A DNA stretch of 17,778 nucleotides from DATKCJ01 sp035513275 (GTDB lineage: Bacteria > Verrucomicrobiota > Verrucomicrobiia > Opitutales > Opitutaceae), in assembly GCA_035513275.1 (NCBI GenBank), contig DATKCJ010000298.1, positions 1 through 17,778 on the forward strand, read 5' to 3'. Shown here piece by piece: positions 1 to 8,377 of the stretch. The first letter of the stretch is position 1. Each line of letters begins with the position of its first letter. Made by a program: the position numbers and the translations under genes. The notes beneath the pieces are model-generated. The model saw only the letters and a list, made by a program, of their open reading frames with translations, was not told the origin of the DNA and ran no database searches.

Positions 1-3000
1 CCGCGGCGGTTTGCACGCAGTATCGCAGTCGCGGCTCGCCGCAAAGGATCGGCGTAGATCAGCGATGCTGCGAGCCGGTCGAAGAGCTGCGCCTCCCCAT
101 CCGTGGCGCCGAGATGGCGTAGCGTCACCTGGCTGTGAGTCCACGCGAGCTTGAAGGCGCGGTCGCTCATGCGAGGGCTCTGATACTTTTCGACGAGCGC
201 GAGCGCGTGCTCACGGTTTCCCGTCGCACCGGTGATGAAGTCGACGACGACGGATTCGTTCGCCGGCACCGTGATTGTGCGCCTCAATGCGATGACCGGA
301 TCGAGCACGGGCCCCTCGGTGTTCGACAGGGGCGCGACAGTCGCCATCGCAGCGGGGAGCGCGAGGTTGCCCCCGCGGCCGACGAACTTCGAGCGGTCTG
401 TTTCGCAGGAGACTTGTCCCCAACCCTCTGCGTGCACCGGCATGAGATGCAGCAACCACGGCGGCTGCTCCTCCCTGGATCGTGCGCGTCGCGTGCAGAG
501 GATCGCGGATGAGCCGCGCAGGAATTCCGTCTGCACGAAGAGATTGCTGAACGCGGGATGCGCCGCGTCCGCCTCCGGAGTCGCGAGCACCACCTCCGCG
601 TAGCTCGTGAGCTCGATGGAGCGCGGCTTCGACGACCGGTTCCCGAGCGTGACGCGCCGCAGTTCCACGTCGTCCTCCGGCGAAACGCACACCTCCGTGT
701 GCACCTCGAGGTCCAACAAGCCATGACGAAACTCCGCGCGATCCTGCGTGAAGAGCGCCTCGTAGCCCTTCGTCGGGCGCACAGCAGGCTGGTGCGCGAC
801 AGATCCGAACTCGCCCGTCTCCGCGTCGCGCATGTAGATGAAAGATCCCCAGCAGTCGCGCGTTGCGTCCTCGCGCCAGCGCGTGACGGCAAGATCGTGC
901 CAGCGGCTGTAGCCGCCGCCCGCACTGCTGATGACGACATGATAGCGCCCGTTCGAGAGCAGTTGCACCTCCGGTGCGCGCGAGCCCGGGTTGGTGAGGA
1001 CGCGCAGCGTGTCGGTGGTGTCGAGCGCGGACGCACCTGCGCTTTTCGATTCCGAATCGGTCGCGACGATCGTGGCTGCGGTTTTCGGCACTCGCTCCTG
1101 CAGCAGGAGGTCCGCCGCCCTGAGCATCGCACACGCGATGAAGCGCCGCTGCATCGGCCGCTCGCGCAGCAGATAGAGAAGCGAGAGCAGGCTCATTCCC
1201 TGGTGATGCACCATGAACGATCGGATCGTCGTGCTCGTCTCGTCAGGAGGCTGCCTCGCCGGCGTGTAGTCGATCGCCTCGTAGAAACCGTAGGCGCCCT
1301 CGCGCCCTTCCGCAGCGAGCCGCTCCAGATTTTCGCAAGCCTCGCGCGGCGCGATCATCAGCGCCAGCGCCGTCGCATACGGCGCGATTACGAGGTCCTC
1401 CGCGAGGCCGCGTTTCAAGCCCATGCCCGGCACGCCGAACGCGCGGTATTGGTAGGTCAGGTGCACGTCCGTCCGGTTGTAGCCGGATTCCGAGATGCCC
1501 CACGGCACTCCATGCGCCTGACCGTAGCGGATCTGCTGGTTGACGACCGCCCTGCACGTATGGTCGAGCAGCGTGTTCTCATACGACGGCATCACGAGTT
1601 GCGGCATCAAGTATTCGAACATCGATCCGCTCCAGGAAACCAACACCGGATCCCCTCGCGATGCGACAAGCAGCCGGCCCATGGAGAACCAGTGATCCTG
1701 GGGCACCTGTCCCTGCGCGATCGCGACGAAGCTGCCGAGCCGCGCTTCCGATGCCAGCAGGTCGTAGGAGCCTGCGTCGCGCCTGAGTTCGTGAACGTTG
1801 TATCCGATCGTGAACAACTCCTTCGACTGATCGTAGAGAAACGCAAAATCCATCTCCGCGAGTTCGTTGCACGTCTGCGCGAGTTCGCCGAGCCGCACAA
1901 TGCACTCCCGCGCGTGCCCGGACGCCTCGCGAAGCCACGCGAGTTCACCGTCCGCAGGCGCGTCGATCTCTGCGAGCTCGCGCAGCGTCGGCGCACGGTC
2001 GAGCAGCGCGAAGGCCGGCGCAGCGCCGCCCGGCGCGCCCGACTTCCACTCGGGCCGATCGACCCACGGCGCATAGCGCAGCAACTCCGCACTTTGCTCT
2101 AAGCAGGTGTTCTCCAACAACCGTGCCCACGTCACCGCCTCGCCTCCGTCGCTCGGAAGAGAACCGGTGATCCGCCCGGCGATCGTCGCAAGCCGGTCGA
2201 GCAGTACGCGGGATTCCGCGAGCGTCGCCGGCTTGGTTCGCAGTTCCTCCTCGAACGCCGCGAGTGCCTCGTGCGACCCGGTGATCTCCCGCAGGACGCC
2301 CACAGTATGTCGCAAGCCCGCAAAAACCTGCGGCGTGAAAATTTCCAAGTCCTGAGCCTCGCGCAGTCCCGAAGCGAGCGTGAGCAAGTGGCCGGCGAGG
2401 TTGCCGCTGTCCACTGTCGAGAGGTAGAGCGGCGGCAGCGGCCTGAGCGTGCGCGTGTCATACCAATTGAAGAAATGCCCGCGGTGACGCTCGAGCTTCT
2501 GCATCGTGCCGAGCGTGTTGCCCGTGCGCTCGACGAGGCTGCCGATCGTGATGTAGCCGAAGTCGCGCGCCGCGAGGTTCGAGAGGAGCGCAAGGCCGAG
2601 GTTCGTCGGCGAGGTGCGCGACGCGATCGTCGGCGTGGGGATCTCCTGGAAATTGTCCGGTGGCAGCCAGTTCTCACTCTCGTTCACAAACGTCTCGAAG
2701 AAGTGCCATGTCTTCCGCGTGATGCGTCCGAGAAACGCGAGCTGCGCGGCCGAGAGGTCCGGCGATGGCGGCGGAATCTCGCGACTGATCCACCACGCGA
2801 TGCACGGCGAAACAAACCAGAGGCCCAGCACCGGAAGCGCCAGGTCGAGGTGCGTGGAACCGGTCATCACGAGAGCTGCCGCAGCTCCCGCCGAGACAAC
2901 TGGCGCGATCCACATTTCCAGAAAGGCACCCGCGAGATCGGAGCGGCTTCGTTGCTCTGCATCGCTCGTTGTCTGCCACTCGAGTAGCTTCTTCCGCGTG

Positions 3001-5765
3001 AACAAAAGGCGCACCCACGTCTTACCGATCGCGTCGATGCTCACGAACGCCTCGTAGGGCAGGAACGCGAGCGAGAGGAAGCACTGCATCACAAGCCGTC
3101 CGAACGCACCGGCCTGCGCGCGAAGGTGCATCGACAGCGGCAGGTCCTCCGGCTTGCGCACTGTGCCCACGGCGACGGGCAGCAACCCGGGCATCGCGAT
3201 CGTCGCGAGCACGAGCAGCACCGCGGCGCCCACCACGGGCGTGTCGAGCAGCCAGGCGGCGAGCAGGAGAAGCGTCATCGCCACCGGCACAGCGCTGCGC
3301 CGGAGGTTGTCGAAGATCTTCCACTGCGAAAGGGTCGAGAGCGGATTCACGATCTTCGTTGCGCCCACGCCCGGGACACGCGACCGAAGCCAGCGCGCGA
3401 TCTGCCAGTCTCCGCGCATCCAGCGGTGGCGCCTGCCGATGTCCACGCTGTAACGAAACGGATACGCCTCGATCACCTCGATGTCGCTCACGAGCCCCGA
3501 CCGCGCGTGGCACGCCTCGAGCAAGTCGTGGCTGAGTATAGTGTTTTCCGGAAAGCGCCCCGACATCGACCGCGCGAATGCGTCCACCTCGTAGATGCCC
3601 TTCCCGATGAACGAACCCTCGCCGAAGACATCCTGATACACATCCGATACCGCGCGCGTGTAGGGGTCGATGCCCGCGTCGGTGGCGAAGAGCTGCACGA
3701 AGCGCGAACGTCCGGCGCCATGCAGGCTCACTCCCACGCGCGGCTGCAGGATTCCGTATCCTTTCACGACGATTCCCTTCACCGGGTCGAACACCGGTCG
3801 GTTCAGCGGATGCGCCATCGTGCCCACCAGTTTCCCCGCGGCCTCGCGCGGCAGCAGCGTGTCGGTGTCGAGCGTGATCACATACTTGACCATCTGCAGC
3901 ACGGCCGTCTCGCCGACGATCGTGGAGAAGCTCGATTGCGAGGCGCCACGGAGCACCGCGTCGAAGTCCGCGAGCTTGCCGCGCTTGCGCTCGTAGCCCA
4001 TCCAGACGCCCTCGTCGGCGTTCCATCGTCGGGGACGGTGGAACAGGAAAAACCGGTCGTGCTGCTGCGGCGGGTATTTCGCGTTGAGGGCCTCCACGCC
4101 GGCCCGCGCCCGCGCCAGAAGGGCATCGTCGCCTGGCGTCGTTTCCGTCGCAGAATCCGTAAAGTCGGTGAGCAGCGCGAAGTGCAGAAGCGGATCGCCG
4201 TTCGAGAGAAAGTGAATCTCGAGTGACTCGACCAGCCGGTCGACTCCCTCCGCGCTGGAGAGCATCGCCGGCATGACCACGACCGTGCGGCAGTCGGGCG
4301 TGATGCCGAGGGAGTAGTCGAGCCGCGGAAGGAGTGCGGGACGCACGAGGAGAGTCGACAGCCAGTTCATCATGGCCACCCCGAGCTGGCTCATGCACAC
4401 CATCGCGGCCGCCGTGAGCGCCCCGAGTTGCCAGCCCCCGACATCAAGCGCTCGCGCGAGCCACCAGAATCCGAGCGTGCCGGACACTGTGAGCGCCGCC
4501 ATTCCGCCGACGTAGAACGCGATCGGATACCGGCGGATCGTGCGCTCGATCCGTTCCGCCCAAGGAAGGCGAACGCCAGTCTCGCGCTCCAGCTCCGCGA
4601 GGCCTTCGTCGATCAAGTAATAGCCGATGTGCGCCGTGCGGTCGCTGCGGCCGCGATCCGCGGCCCTCGCCGCGGCAAGTCCGACTGTGCGGCGCGCGAC
4701 TTCCGATTCGTCCAGCCCGCAGTGCCTTGCAATCGACTCGACCGCGTGCCGGTAGCGATCCCGCGTCGCAAACGTCATGTCGCTGTAGACGTCCGCAGGA
4801 TCCTCGCGCAGCGTTGCGTCGACCTGGCTGAGGTTTTCGACGAACTCCCTCCAGTCGGCATCGGCAAGGAACCGCAGGCTCGCCAGGCTGTGGCTCACGG
4901 ACACCTGGCCTGCTGCCTGTTGCTGGCTCTCCTCGTGAACAAGCTGCTCGATGGAGAGACCGTGCCCGACGAGCCGTTGCTCGAGCCAGCTTCTCGCCAG
5001 ATGCAGCGCGGGACTCTGCCGCGACAGGCGCTGGGAAAACTCCGCAACAAAGGAGCTCGACATCGGGAGCTCCGACTTCGCCATGTCTGCGACCACCACG
5101 ACGAGAAGAGACGGATCCTCGTCGGCCATTTCCTGCAGCTTCTTCACCCAGGTCCCGGCGATGTCGCGATCCACCTGCGCCGTGAGCAAACGGCTCGCGA
5201 TGCGCTGCAGGTTTTCGATCAGGCCGAGGCGAAGCATGATCGGGATGGCCCACAGCTCGCCGAGCTTCAGTGACTGCACCTTTTGGTAGGCGGCGACGAA
5301 GGTCGTGAGCGACCCGGAGTCGATCTGCGCGTCGGTGTGCGAGATGAGCTCGAGGACGATGTCGTAGACCCGCGGGAACCCCGCGGATTCTCCTGTGAGC
5401 AGGCGTGGCAGCTCGCGGCTGTAGCCGCGCGGCAGGTGCCGCCTCGCGAGCTGGATTTGCTCCTCAATCAGGTAGAAGTTGTCCAGAAGCCATGCCCCGG
5501 CCGGAGTCATCTGCTCGCTCTTCGCGGCAGAGGCGGCGTTGCGGTTGAAGTCGCGGAGGGTCTCCTCGTTCAACGCAAGCCGCTTGAGCAACTGGTTGGA
5601 GCTCTCTGAGAGCGTCGTCTCGTGCGCCGCCGCGAGCGCCTTGGCGTGCCGGACCAGTTGCTCACCGCTGAAAAGCTCCGAACGCAGCGGCGGCTCGCTA
5701 GCGCGCAGTCGCGGTCGAGCATGTCCGGGCATCCAGGCCTGCCAACGTAACGAACCGGTAGGCAT
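1..5765 (-). CDS. ndvB: Cyclic beta-1,2-glucan synthase (NdvB/ChvB type), C-terminus beyond window
   Basis: This inner-membrane enzyme makes cyclic beta-1,2-glucan from UDP-glucose, elongating a protein-bound chain and cyclising it for export to the periplasm. One frame stays open for about 1,920 codons and reaches base 1 inside the sequence ILRANRRG. Visible order: an N-terminal region with PPLRSELFSGEQL and the family-typical ELISHTDAQIDSGSL; membrane segments near residues 410-465; a GT84 domain with LDTDTLLPRE near 630 and HRWMRGDWQ near 778; more membrane segments near 825-990, with KKLLEWQTTSD between them; a glycoamylase-like domain with WSGSMFEYLMP near 1377; and the beta-sandwich of the GH94 part (SAGGGYSRWHDLAVTRWRED). 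The family is about 2,800 residues long, so the phosphorylase catalytic part is missing here only because of the window edge. The start is uncertain: ATG 5765 is used, ATG 5732 is equally possible, and neither has a clear Shine-Dalgarno site. It stands alone, divergent from the next gene. Confidence 0.93.
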   Translation of the reverse strand, partial: MPTGSLRWQAWMPGHARPRLRASEPPLRSELFSGEQLVRHAKALAAAHETTLSESSNQLLKRLALNEETLRDFNRNAASAAKSEQMTPAGAWLLDNFYLIEEQIQLARRHLPRGYSRELPRLLTGESAGFPRVYDIVLELISHTDAQIDSGSLTTFVAAYQKVQSLKLGELWAIPIMLRLGLIENLQRIASRLLTAQVDRDIAGTWVKKLQEMADEDPSLLVVVVADMAKSELPMSSSFVAEFSQRLSRQSPALHLARSWLEQRLVGHGLSIEQLVHEESQQQAAGQVSVSHSLASLRFLADADWREFVENLSQVDATLREDPADVYSDMTFATRDRYRHAVESIARHCGLDESEVARRTVGLAAARAADRGRSDRTAHIGYYLIDEGLAELERETGVRLPWAERIERTIRRYPIAFYVGGMAALTVSGTLGFWWLARALDVGGWQLGALTAAAMVCMSQLGVAMMNWLSTLLVRPALLPRLDYSLGITPDCRTVVVMPAMLSSAEGVDRLVESLEIHFLSNGDPLLHFALLTDFTDSATETTPGDDALLARARAGVEALNAKYPPQQHDRFFLFHRPRRWNADEGVWMGYERKRGKLADFDAVLRGASQSSFSTIVGETAVLQMVKYVITLDTDTLLPREAAGKLVGTMAHPLNRPVFDPVKGIVVKGYGILQPRVGVSLHGAGRSRFVQLFATDAGIDPYTRAVSDVYQDVFGEGSFIGKGIYEVDAFARSMSGRFPENTILSHDLLEACHARSGLVSDIEVIEAYPFRYSVDIGRRHRWMRGDWQIARWLRSRVPGVGATKIVNPLSTLSQWKIFDNLRRSAVPVAMTLLLLAAWLLDTPVVGAAVLLVLATIAMPGLLPVAVGTVRKPEDLPLSMHLRAQAGAFGRLVMQCFLSLAFLPYEAFVSIDAIGKTWVRLLFTRKKLLEWQTTSDAEQRSRSDLAGAFLEMWIAPVVSAGAAAALVMTGSTHLDLALPVLGLWFVSPCIAWWISREIPPPSPDLSAAQLAFLGRITRKTWHFFETFVNESENWLPPDNFQEIPTPTIASRTSPTNLGLALLSNLAARDFGYITIGSLVERTGNTLGTMQKLERHRGHFFNWYDTRTLRPLPPLYLSTVDSGNLAGHLLTLASGLREAQDLEIFTPQVFAGLRHTVGVLREITGSHEALAAFEEELRTKPATLAESRVLLDRLATIAGRITGSLPSDGGEAVTWARLLENTCLEQSAELLRYAPWVDRPEWKSGAPGGAAPAFALLDRAPTLRELAEIDAPADGELAWLREASGHARECIVRLGELAQTCNELAEMDFAFLYDQSKELFTIGYNVHELRRDAGSYDLLASEARLGSFVAIAQGQVPQDHWFSMGRLLVASRGDPVLVSWSGSMFEYLMPQLVMPSYENTLLDHTCRAVVNQQIRYGQAHGVPWGISESGYNRTDVHLTYQYRAFGVPGMGLKRGLAEDLVIAPYATALALMIAPREACENLERLAAEGREGAYGFYEAIDYTPARQPPDETSTTIRSFMVHHQGMSLLSLLYLLRERPMQRRFIACAMLRAADLLLQERVPKTAATIVATDSESKSAGASALDTTDTLRVLTNPGSRAPEVQLLSNGRYHVVISSAGGGYSRWHDLAVTRWREDATRDCWGSFIYMRDAETGEFGSVAHQPAVRPTKGYEALFTQDRAEFRHGLLDLEVHTEVCVSPEDDVELRRVTLGNRSSKPRSIELTSYAEVVLATPEADAAHPAFSNLFVQTEFLRGSSAILCTRRARSREEQPPWLLHLMPVHAEGWGQVSCETDRSKFVGRGGNLALPAAMATVAPLSNTEGPVLDPVIALRRTITVPANESVVVDFITGATGNREHALALVEKYQSPRMSDRAFKLAWTHSQVTLRHLGATDGEAQLFDRLAASLIYADPLRRAATAILRANRR

Positions 5766-6097
5766 AGTGTTGTTTGTCACCGCGCGGCACGCGCGGTTGC
5801 CTGATGATGGCGCGATTTCCGTGATGCGGCAACCCCCGAGTCCCCCGGGTGCCACTCTGATCAGCAGCGAGCGAACTTGGCTCCCTCGTGCAGAGCCGCG
5901 CAGGCGTCGGCACATGGTGAACGATCTGCCGCCTGCGCCGGTGCGAGCGCAAAAGTCGCACCAGTCGACAAGCCTCTCACTGGCCCGCTGTCGCAAGAAC
6001 GACCGGAAACGACTGAAGACCGAAGAAAGGGCGCCAGTCCCGACTCGACCTGCTCAGAGGCAGGTGCAGGCTGTCCTCATCCTTAGCCAACATACCT
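5766..6097. other. Divergent intergenic region with two hairpins
   Basis: This 332-bp gap lies between the divergently read glucan synthase and the secreted-protein gene, so it should hold both promoters, but I see no convincing -35/-10 pair. It contains an inverted repeat GCAGGCG (5900-5906) with CGCCTGC (5930-5936), and next to it a tight hairpin of 7-bp stem GGTGCGA/TCGCACC (5940-5962, 9-base loop). The glucan-synthase frame stays open back to an ATG near 5914, but that extension is arginine-rich and unlike the family, so it is treated as non-coding. Confidence 0.5.
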
Positions 6098-6598
6098 ATG
6101 CGATTCCTGGTGATTCTCGTCCTTTCGATATCCTCGCTTGGCGCCCAAGAGCGCTTCGACCGGCACCTTGCTATACTCCGTGGCGAATGGACGGGCGACA
6201 GTTCTTTCGAGCAGCCGGGACAGCGACCGGTCACCGTCCATGAGCGCAACGTTTGCACGTTTGCCACAGACGCACGCGAAGTTGTAATCGCTTCCGAAGT
6301 GCTTGTGGACGGAAAGCAACTTGCCTCTCGATGGAGGTATTCGAAGTTGCAACAGAGTGGGTCATTCGAAGCGGAGTATATCGACGGCGCCGGAGTCTCT
6401 CACGCGTTCACCGGCCAAATCGTTGGTGATGGTGCGCAGATTCTGCTGACGTGCTTCGACGCAGAGACTACTTTGACCCACAGGATCGAGATCTCCATTC
6501 ACGATGATACGATGCGTATCGCATCGCGGGCCACCAATCCAGAAGGGCATCTTGTTTTTCAAGGCCTCGGTGAACATCGGAAGCGTGCAGAGGGCTAA
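6098..6598 (+). CDS. Putative secreted protein of unknown function
   Basis: A 166-residue protein I do not recognise by family. Residues 1-17 (MRFLVILVLSISSLGAQ) form a signal peptide with a short charged start, a hydrophobic core and a small-residue cleavage site, so it is probably periplasmic or secreted. The mature part alternates short polar and hydrophobic stretches (GEWTGDSSF, SRWRYSKLQQSGSFEAEY, HAFTGQIVGDGAQILLTCFD), which suggests a small beta-barrel or beta-sandwich resembling lipocalin-like or DUF1579-like proteins; this is inference only. There is no cysteine for lipidation and no obvious catalytic motif. There is no Shine-Dalgarno site before the ATG. By eye the gene is less G+C-rich than its neighbours and it runs against them, as does the next gene, so transfer is possible. 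Confidence 0.7.
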   Translation: MRFLVILVLSISSLGAQERFDRHLAILRGEWTGDSSFEQPGQRPVTVHERNVCTFATDAREVVIASEVLVDGKQLASRWRYSKLQQSGSFEAEYIDGAGVSHAFTGQIVGDGAQILLTCFDAETTLTHRIEISIHDDTMRIASRATNPEGHLVFQGLGEHRKRAEG

Positions 6599-6615
6599 CA
6601 GCCGTCCGTGCCTAT

Positions 6616-6663
6616 GCCGCGCAGCGCCCGTCCTGAAGGGATTGCGTCCCACGGCGGCGCGGC
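6616..6663. repeat. Composite palindrome in spacer
   Basis: Outer inverted repeat GCCGCGC (6616-6622) / GCGCGGC (6657-6663) encloses a small hairpin GGGA-TTGCG-TCCC (6638-6650) and short further pairings. It lies 18 bases after the stop of the secreted-protein gene. There is no T-run, so it is not a classical terminator. It resembles the other composite palindromes of the window in layout only. Confidence 0.5.
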
Positions 6664-6687
6664 TCATCTGAATCGATCGGCGAGACC

Positions 6688-7098
6688 ATGAATGCGGAGC
6701 CTGATCGATTTCCCGAAGGAGTGATTCGCGACGGCTGCGAGCGACTCGGGGCCGCGTTGAAGCGCGTGCCGCTGGTTGATGACTATTCCTGGAGCGGGAC
6801 CGATTTTCGTTTCTGGTCCGCGCGTTTCGCTATCCGGTGCGAGAGTCCTCTTTGTTGGGCCGTCGTCCGCCGGCTGGCTTACACGCTGAATTCTTGTGTC
6901 CTCGAGTTGTGGGGGCGTAAGCCTTTTGTCTTCAAGCCAGAGGGCGAAGAAACCATGTGGCATGCGAAGAAGAACGAAGCGCTTTATTGGACGATCGAGT
7001 CCACCGAGCCGATGCTCGACCCTAAGGAAGTCGCGGATCATTTGGAGATGGTCCTCCTCTCGAAAATCCGAGCCGAGAAAGATTGGCTGGACTACTGA
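6688..7098 (+). CDS. Conserved-looking hypothetical protein
   Basis: A 136-residue cytosolic protein without signal peptide or membrane segment; family not recognised. It is rich in tryptophan and charged residues (DDYSWSGTDFRFWSARFAIRC, PEGEETMWHAKKNEALYW, KIRAEKDWLDY), with natural amino-acid composition. An antisense frame over the same span is proline- and arginine-rich and looks like a shadow, so the plus frame is preferred. The first ATG follows a weak purine stretch (GGCGAGA), a poor but usable ribosome site. It lies 89 bp after the secreted-protein gene in the same direction, and the two could be co-transcribed. Like that gene, it is less G+C-rich than the flanks by eye. The ACCAACAG/CTGTTGGT inverted repeat some 15 bases after its stop may end transcription. 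Confidence 0.7.
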   Translation: MNAEPDRFPEGVIRDGCERLGAALKRVPLVDDYSWSGTDFRFWSARFAIRCESPLCWAVVRRLAYTLNSCVLELWGRKPFVFKPEGEETMWHAKKNEALYWTIESTEPMLDPKEVADHLEMVLLSKIRAEKDWLDY

Positions 7099-7154
7099 TG
7101 AAGGAAGAGCCGAACCAACAGTCGCCCGAGCCAAGCCTGCTGTTGGTGACGAAC

Positions 7155-7223
7155 AGCCTTCACTTCATTCGGGCGTAGGATGGCTCGCCGAGCCGAAGCT
7201 TTCTGAATCAGAAAGCGAAGGCT
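7155..7223. repeat. Composite palindrome touching the tRNA-Leu 3' end
   Basis: Outer inverted repeat AGCCTTC (7155-7161) / GAAGGCT (7217-7223) surrounds two hairpins: GGCTC-GCC-GAGCC (7182-7194) and GCTTTCT-GAATC-AGAAAGC (7198-7216). On the minus strand the 7-bp hairpin would be the first structure in the 3' trailer of the tRNA, so it may serve in processing or termination, although no T-run follows. Confidence 0.6.
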
Positions 7224-7309
7224 GGTGCCGAGGAGGGGAGTCGAACCCCTACACCCTTGCGGGCGCTAGACCCTGAATCTAGTGCGTCTGCCAATTCCGC
7301 CACCTCGGC
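7223..7309 (-). tRNA. tRNA-Leu (anticodon CAG)
   Basis: On the minus strand an 87-nt class II tRNA folds fully. The acceptor GCCGAGG pairs with CCTCGGC and the 3' end carries an encoded CCA (7225-7223). The anticodon stem CTAGA/TCTAG encloses TT-CAG-GG, so the anticodon is CAG (7275-7273), reading CUG leucine codons. A long variable arm (CGCCCGCAAGGGTG) and a T-arm GGGG-TTCGACT-CCCC are present. It lies about 2 kb downstream of aroC; its closeness to the leucine genes is probably chance. Confidence 0.97.
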
Positions 7310-7569
7310 TACAGGGAACGTGGAAGGTGGCACACCGCCGACTGCGCGCGCAAGTGCATTTTGCCAGGCGAGGGGCGCCGCGCTAGGCCTCTGTCGGAAT
7401 TGCCGCGGATCACAGGATACACGCGGATGGATCCGAGCAGTGCCCATCTGTGAAATCTGTGCCTCCCAAACTCAGTGACCTCTGTGCCACCTCAGTGGCC
7501 TCTGTGACCAATTCCCGGACGGCGGGCCCAGCGGTCCCGCCCTACCCCGAGGCAAAGGGCCATCCCCAC
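7310..7569. repeat. Spacer with imperfect direct repeats and a GTAGGGC hairpin
   Basis: This 260-bp spacer upstream of the tRNA contains two imperfect 20-bp direct repeats starting CTCAGTG and containing CCTCTGTG (7471-7490 and 7491-7510, 16 of 20 identical). Before them are two copies of ATCTGTG (around 7446-7460) and a stretch with GATCACAGG and CACGCGGATGGATCC. After them, 7521-7545 forms a hairpin (GGCGGG-C-CC, loop AGC, GG-T-CCCGCC) ending in CTAC, the same kind of element as at 8378-8439. No gene or clear promoter for the tRNA is visible. Confidence 0.55.
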
Positions 7570-8331
7570 TCACTCCACCGTCTTCAGAAACGGCGCGATG
7601 TCGGGCACGGGGATCACTCGGTTGCCGCCGCCGCCGTTGCGCGCGAAGTAGCGGTCCTCGAGGGGCTCGTCCTCCTCGACTAAGCTGTCGTCCTCCTCGT
7701 CCTCGTCGTCGCCCTCGATCTCGTATTCCACGGCGGCGAGCGCGAACTCGTCCTCAAATGCAGGCGTCATCCGCAGCGCGAGTGTCTCGAGCACGAGCGC
7801 GGGGTTCGGCACCTCGCCCTTCACCGGTCGCTCGAACAGGCATGGGTAGAACAGCTTCTTGAAATGCTTCTCGAAGTCCGAGAGCCACGAGCCGGGCACG
7901 CCGGTTGTGTTCGTGAAGAACACGACATCCGAAAAGTGCACGCATGCCTCGAACCAACCAAAGAGGTCCGGATACGCGTGCCCGAATGCACAATCGACGA
8001 CCGTGAACACCCGCCCGATCCGCGCGCCAGACGCGGGAAGCCACGCGACGAGCGCTTCAATCTGGTCCACCGGGTTCAGCGCCGGATCGGCGAGCATGAA
8101 CGCGTGCGTCGCCCCTGCAGGGATCGCGGCCTCGATGGCGCCGTTGTTCCAGGTCCAGTTCGATACCGGGATCAGGCTCTCGGTCGATTCGTCGGACCCT
8201 GGCATCAGGAGCACTGCACTGTCGCCTGCGGCCAATCCGTTGAGGGCCAGGTCGGCAACGAGCCCGCGCCTGCCGGAGCTCGGAGTGCCCAGGATGAAGT
8301 AGATGAGTGGCTCCGGTGTTTTCATCGGCAT
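7570..8331 (-). CDS. CobW/G3E-like P-loop protein with degenerate Walker A
   Basis: A 253-residue protein from ATG 8331 (TTG 8334 and ATG 8325 are alternatives; none has a good ribosome site). It begins with a strand plus P-loop-like turn, YFILGTPSSGRRGLVADLAL (about residues 9-28). The spacing matches a Walker A motif, but the lysine and the following Ser/Thr are both Arg. A second strand IGRVFTVVDCAFGHAYPDLF and a third FSDVVFFTNTTGVPG resemble the VVTVVD and NKxD regions of CobW/G3E GTPases, again with key residues changed. Near the end is a strongly acidic stretch (EIEGDDEDEEDDSLVEED), which could bind cations or a basic partner. Family relation is inferred from pattern. It is probably a non-hydrolysing member or a new family. 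It follows aroC on the same strand after a 109-bp gap with two hairpins, so it is likely a separate unit. Confidence 0.75.
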   Translation of the reverse strand: MPMKTPEPLIYFILGTPSSGRRGLVADLALNGLAAGDSAVLLMPGSDESTESLIPVSNWTWNNGAIEAAIPAGATHAFMLADPALNPVDQIEALVAWLPASGARIGRVFTVVDCAFGHAYPDLFGWFEACVHFSDVVFFTNTTGVPGSWLSDFEKHFKKLFYPCLFERPVKGEVPNPALVLETLALRMTPAFEDEFALAAVEYEIEGDDEDEEDDSLVEEDEPLEDRYFARNGGGGNRVIPVPDIAPFLKTVE

Positions 8332-8377
8332 CAAGAGTGACGCACAGAATTGAAATGACGATTCCCGCGGTGTGCAA

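Noticed and set aside
558..2102. Long plus-strand frame over the glucan synthase, and similar frames at 3126-4226 (plus), 3022-4398 (minus) and 4428-5273 (plus)
   Set aside because: Arginine-rich shadow frames of high-G+C coding DNA; the true frame is the NdvB-type protein on the minus strand.
5698..5961. 87-codon minus-strand frame upstream of the glucan synthase
   Set aside because: It overlaps the synthase start in another frame, is arginine-rich and has no ribosome site.
6590..6690. Integron attC site after the secreted-protein gene (CTAAC followed by a palindrome)
   Set aside because: The core does not fit RYYYAAC and no matching GTTRRRY end is found; no integrase is seen.
7104..7150. 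Rho-independent terminator at ACCAACAG/CTGTTGGT after the 6688-7098 gene
   Set aside because: The stem is 8 bp with an 18-base loop and no T-run; it is kept only as a possible inverted repeat in the gene note.
7208..7447. Minus-strand frame containing AEVAELADALDSGSSARKG
   Set aside because: This is the well-known false protein produced by translating a tRNA-Leu gene.
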